Below, piece by piece: positions 63,299-64,000 of a DNA stretch of 64,000 nt. The notes beneath the pieces are model-generated. The model was not told the DNA's origin. It ran no database searches and saw only the letters and a program-made list of their open reading frames with translations. Position 1 is the first letter of the stretch; each line of letters starts with the position of its first letter. Source of the DNA: Novosphingobium resinovorum (GTDB lineage: Bacteria; Pseudomonadota; Alphaproteobacteria; Sphingomonadales; Sphingomonadaceae); the NCBI RefSeq assembly GCF_001742225.1, contig NZ_CP017075.1, forward strand, positions 2,170,001 to 2,234,000. Direction: 5' to 3'. A program made the translations under genes and the position numbers.

Positions 63299-63988
63299 TC
63301 AACCTTCGTCGGTCTCTTCGAGGACCCAGTCGGGATCAGGCGAGTTCACGGCGCGACCGAACGTCCAGACGTCGATTGTCTCGATCGCGTCGTCGAGCGA
63401 ACCGGCGACCACCTGACCCTCGGCGTTGCGAGTGACGGCGGCGATATCGGCACGGAAGCGCAGGGTGATGCGGGCATAGCCGTTTTCCACGCCGGCAGCG
63501 GTGAAGCCGGTTTCCTCGATGCGGATCAAGCGGTTGTCGAGCGTCTCGCCGGCCTCGATACGGGCGTCGATGGCGGCGGCGAAACCGGCATAGACGTCAT
63601 CATCGCAAAGCTGGCGCAGTTCGGCCTTGTCGCCCTTCCAGAAGGCTTCGAGGATCATGCGATAAGCACTGCGCGCGCCGTCGAGGAAGGCGGCGGCGTC
63701 GAAACGGCGATCAGCCTGCGAAATCTCCGCAAGGCCACGCTCGACCGAAGGCGGCGCGAGCGGGATCGCACGCTGGCGGGGCTGTTCGGCGCGGGCGCGG
63801 TCATCGCTGCGCTGATCGGGACGCGGCGGCGCGGAAACGCGCGGAGCGCCCGGCTTCTGGCCCTGGCGACCTTCGAAGCGTCCCTGGATGGGCTCCTCTT
63901 CATGCTCGGCGCGGCGGCCGAGCACGGAGTACAGCCGCAAGCCAAGGAAGGCTGCGATCATGGCCAGGATCACTATTTCCGGTGTCAC
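63299..63988 (-). CDS. Tim44/TimA domain protein
   Basis: 229 residues. A single N-terminal membrane helix (PEIVILAMIAAFLGLRLYSVLG) is followed by a charged Arg/Pro/Gln linker of about 60 residues and a Tim44-like domain (about residues 90-225: FDAAAFLDGARSAYRMILEAFWKGD, LRQLCDDDVYAGFAAAI, ITLRFRADIAAVTRN, VDVWTF). Alphaproteobacterial Tim44 proteins, including TimA of Caulobacter, sit in the inner membrane and relate to the mitochondrial import component. GTG 63988 is the start in view, 12 bases from the window end. The Tim44, mltA and Smr cluster is common in sphingomonads. Confidence 0.88.
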   Translation of the reverse strand: MTPEIVILAMIAAFLGLRLYSVLGRRAEHEEEPIQGRFEGRQGQKPGAPRVSAPPRPDQRSDDRARAEQPRQRAIPLAPPSVERGLAEISQADRRFDAAAFLDGARSAYRMILEAFWKGDKAELRQLCDDDVYAGFAAAIDARIEAGETLDNRLIRIEETGFTAAGVENGYARITLRFRADIAAVTRNAEGQVVAGSLDDAIETIDVWTFGRAVNSPDPDWVLEETDEG

Positions 63989-64000
63989 GTCCCTAATTCC

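Overview
The window is GC-rich chromosomal DNA of an alphaproteobacterium of the order Sphingomonadales, most likely Novosphingobium or a close relative. The evidence is the gene content and order: hflK-hflC-degP, dnaA near rpsT and mutM, Tim44/mltA/Smr, phasin next to phaC, lptG-lptF, and several dispersed palindromic repeat families. I see no phage, insertion sequence, plasmid or CRISPR locus, and coding is dense on both strands.

Layout. 1-7.4 kb (minus): two FAD-dependent oxidoreductases, a winged-helix regulator, hemH, an IorB-like molybdenum hydroxylase large subunit and mrp. 7.6-11.3 kb (plus): the membrane quality-control operon hflK-hflC-degP, closed by a strong terminator. 11.5-22.7 kb: PBP1A, msrB, cupin, dapE, a dicarboxylate symporter, nth-dapB, a CobB sirtuin, a MoeB/ThiF-like enzyme with a DUF983 protein, and a diguanylate cyclase. 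22.8-29.6 kb (minus): dnaA, rpsT, mutM, ribA, xth, a candidate small RNA, lolA and rpmG. 29.8-35.8 kb (minus): ppk2, uppP, an M13 peptidase and an ABC exporter. 36.0-49.2 kb (mostly plus): phaZ, an L,D-transpeptidase-like protein, a TetR-xdhC-mocA operon, yqgE, an FAH-family hydrolase, a TonB receptor, a phosphoesterase-[2Fe-2S] subunit-arsC operon, a PmtA-like methyltransferase, lipB and a glutathione S-transferase. 49.2-64 kb: an acyltransferase-like gene divergent from a desaturase, lptG-lptF, clpS, phasin, phaC, an aminotransferase, a winged-helix regulator, mobA, tRNA-Cys, Smr, mltA and Tim44.

Connections. The polyhydroxybutyrate genes are split (phaZ at 36 kb, phasin and phaC at 55-58 kb), but a shared TGC-rich operator-like motif precedes both phaZ and the phasin gene. 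An IorAB-type molybdenum hydroxylase is scattered over three loci: the large subunit at 4-6 kb, xdhC-mocA at 39-40 kb and the Fe-S subunit at 45 kb. Envelope functions recur: LptF/G, UppP, PBP1A, MltA, LolA and an L,D-transpeptidase.

The least explained features are non-coding: a five-unit array with 21-bp period at 49.5 kb, a promoter/terminator-bounded candidate RNA at 28.4 kb, a repeat family whose stem sequences co-vary between copies, and a palindromic operator that overlaps the start codon of the TetR gene.
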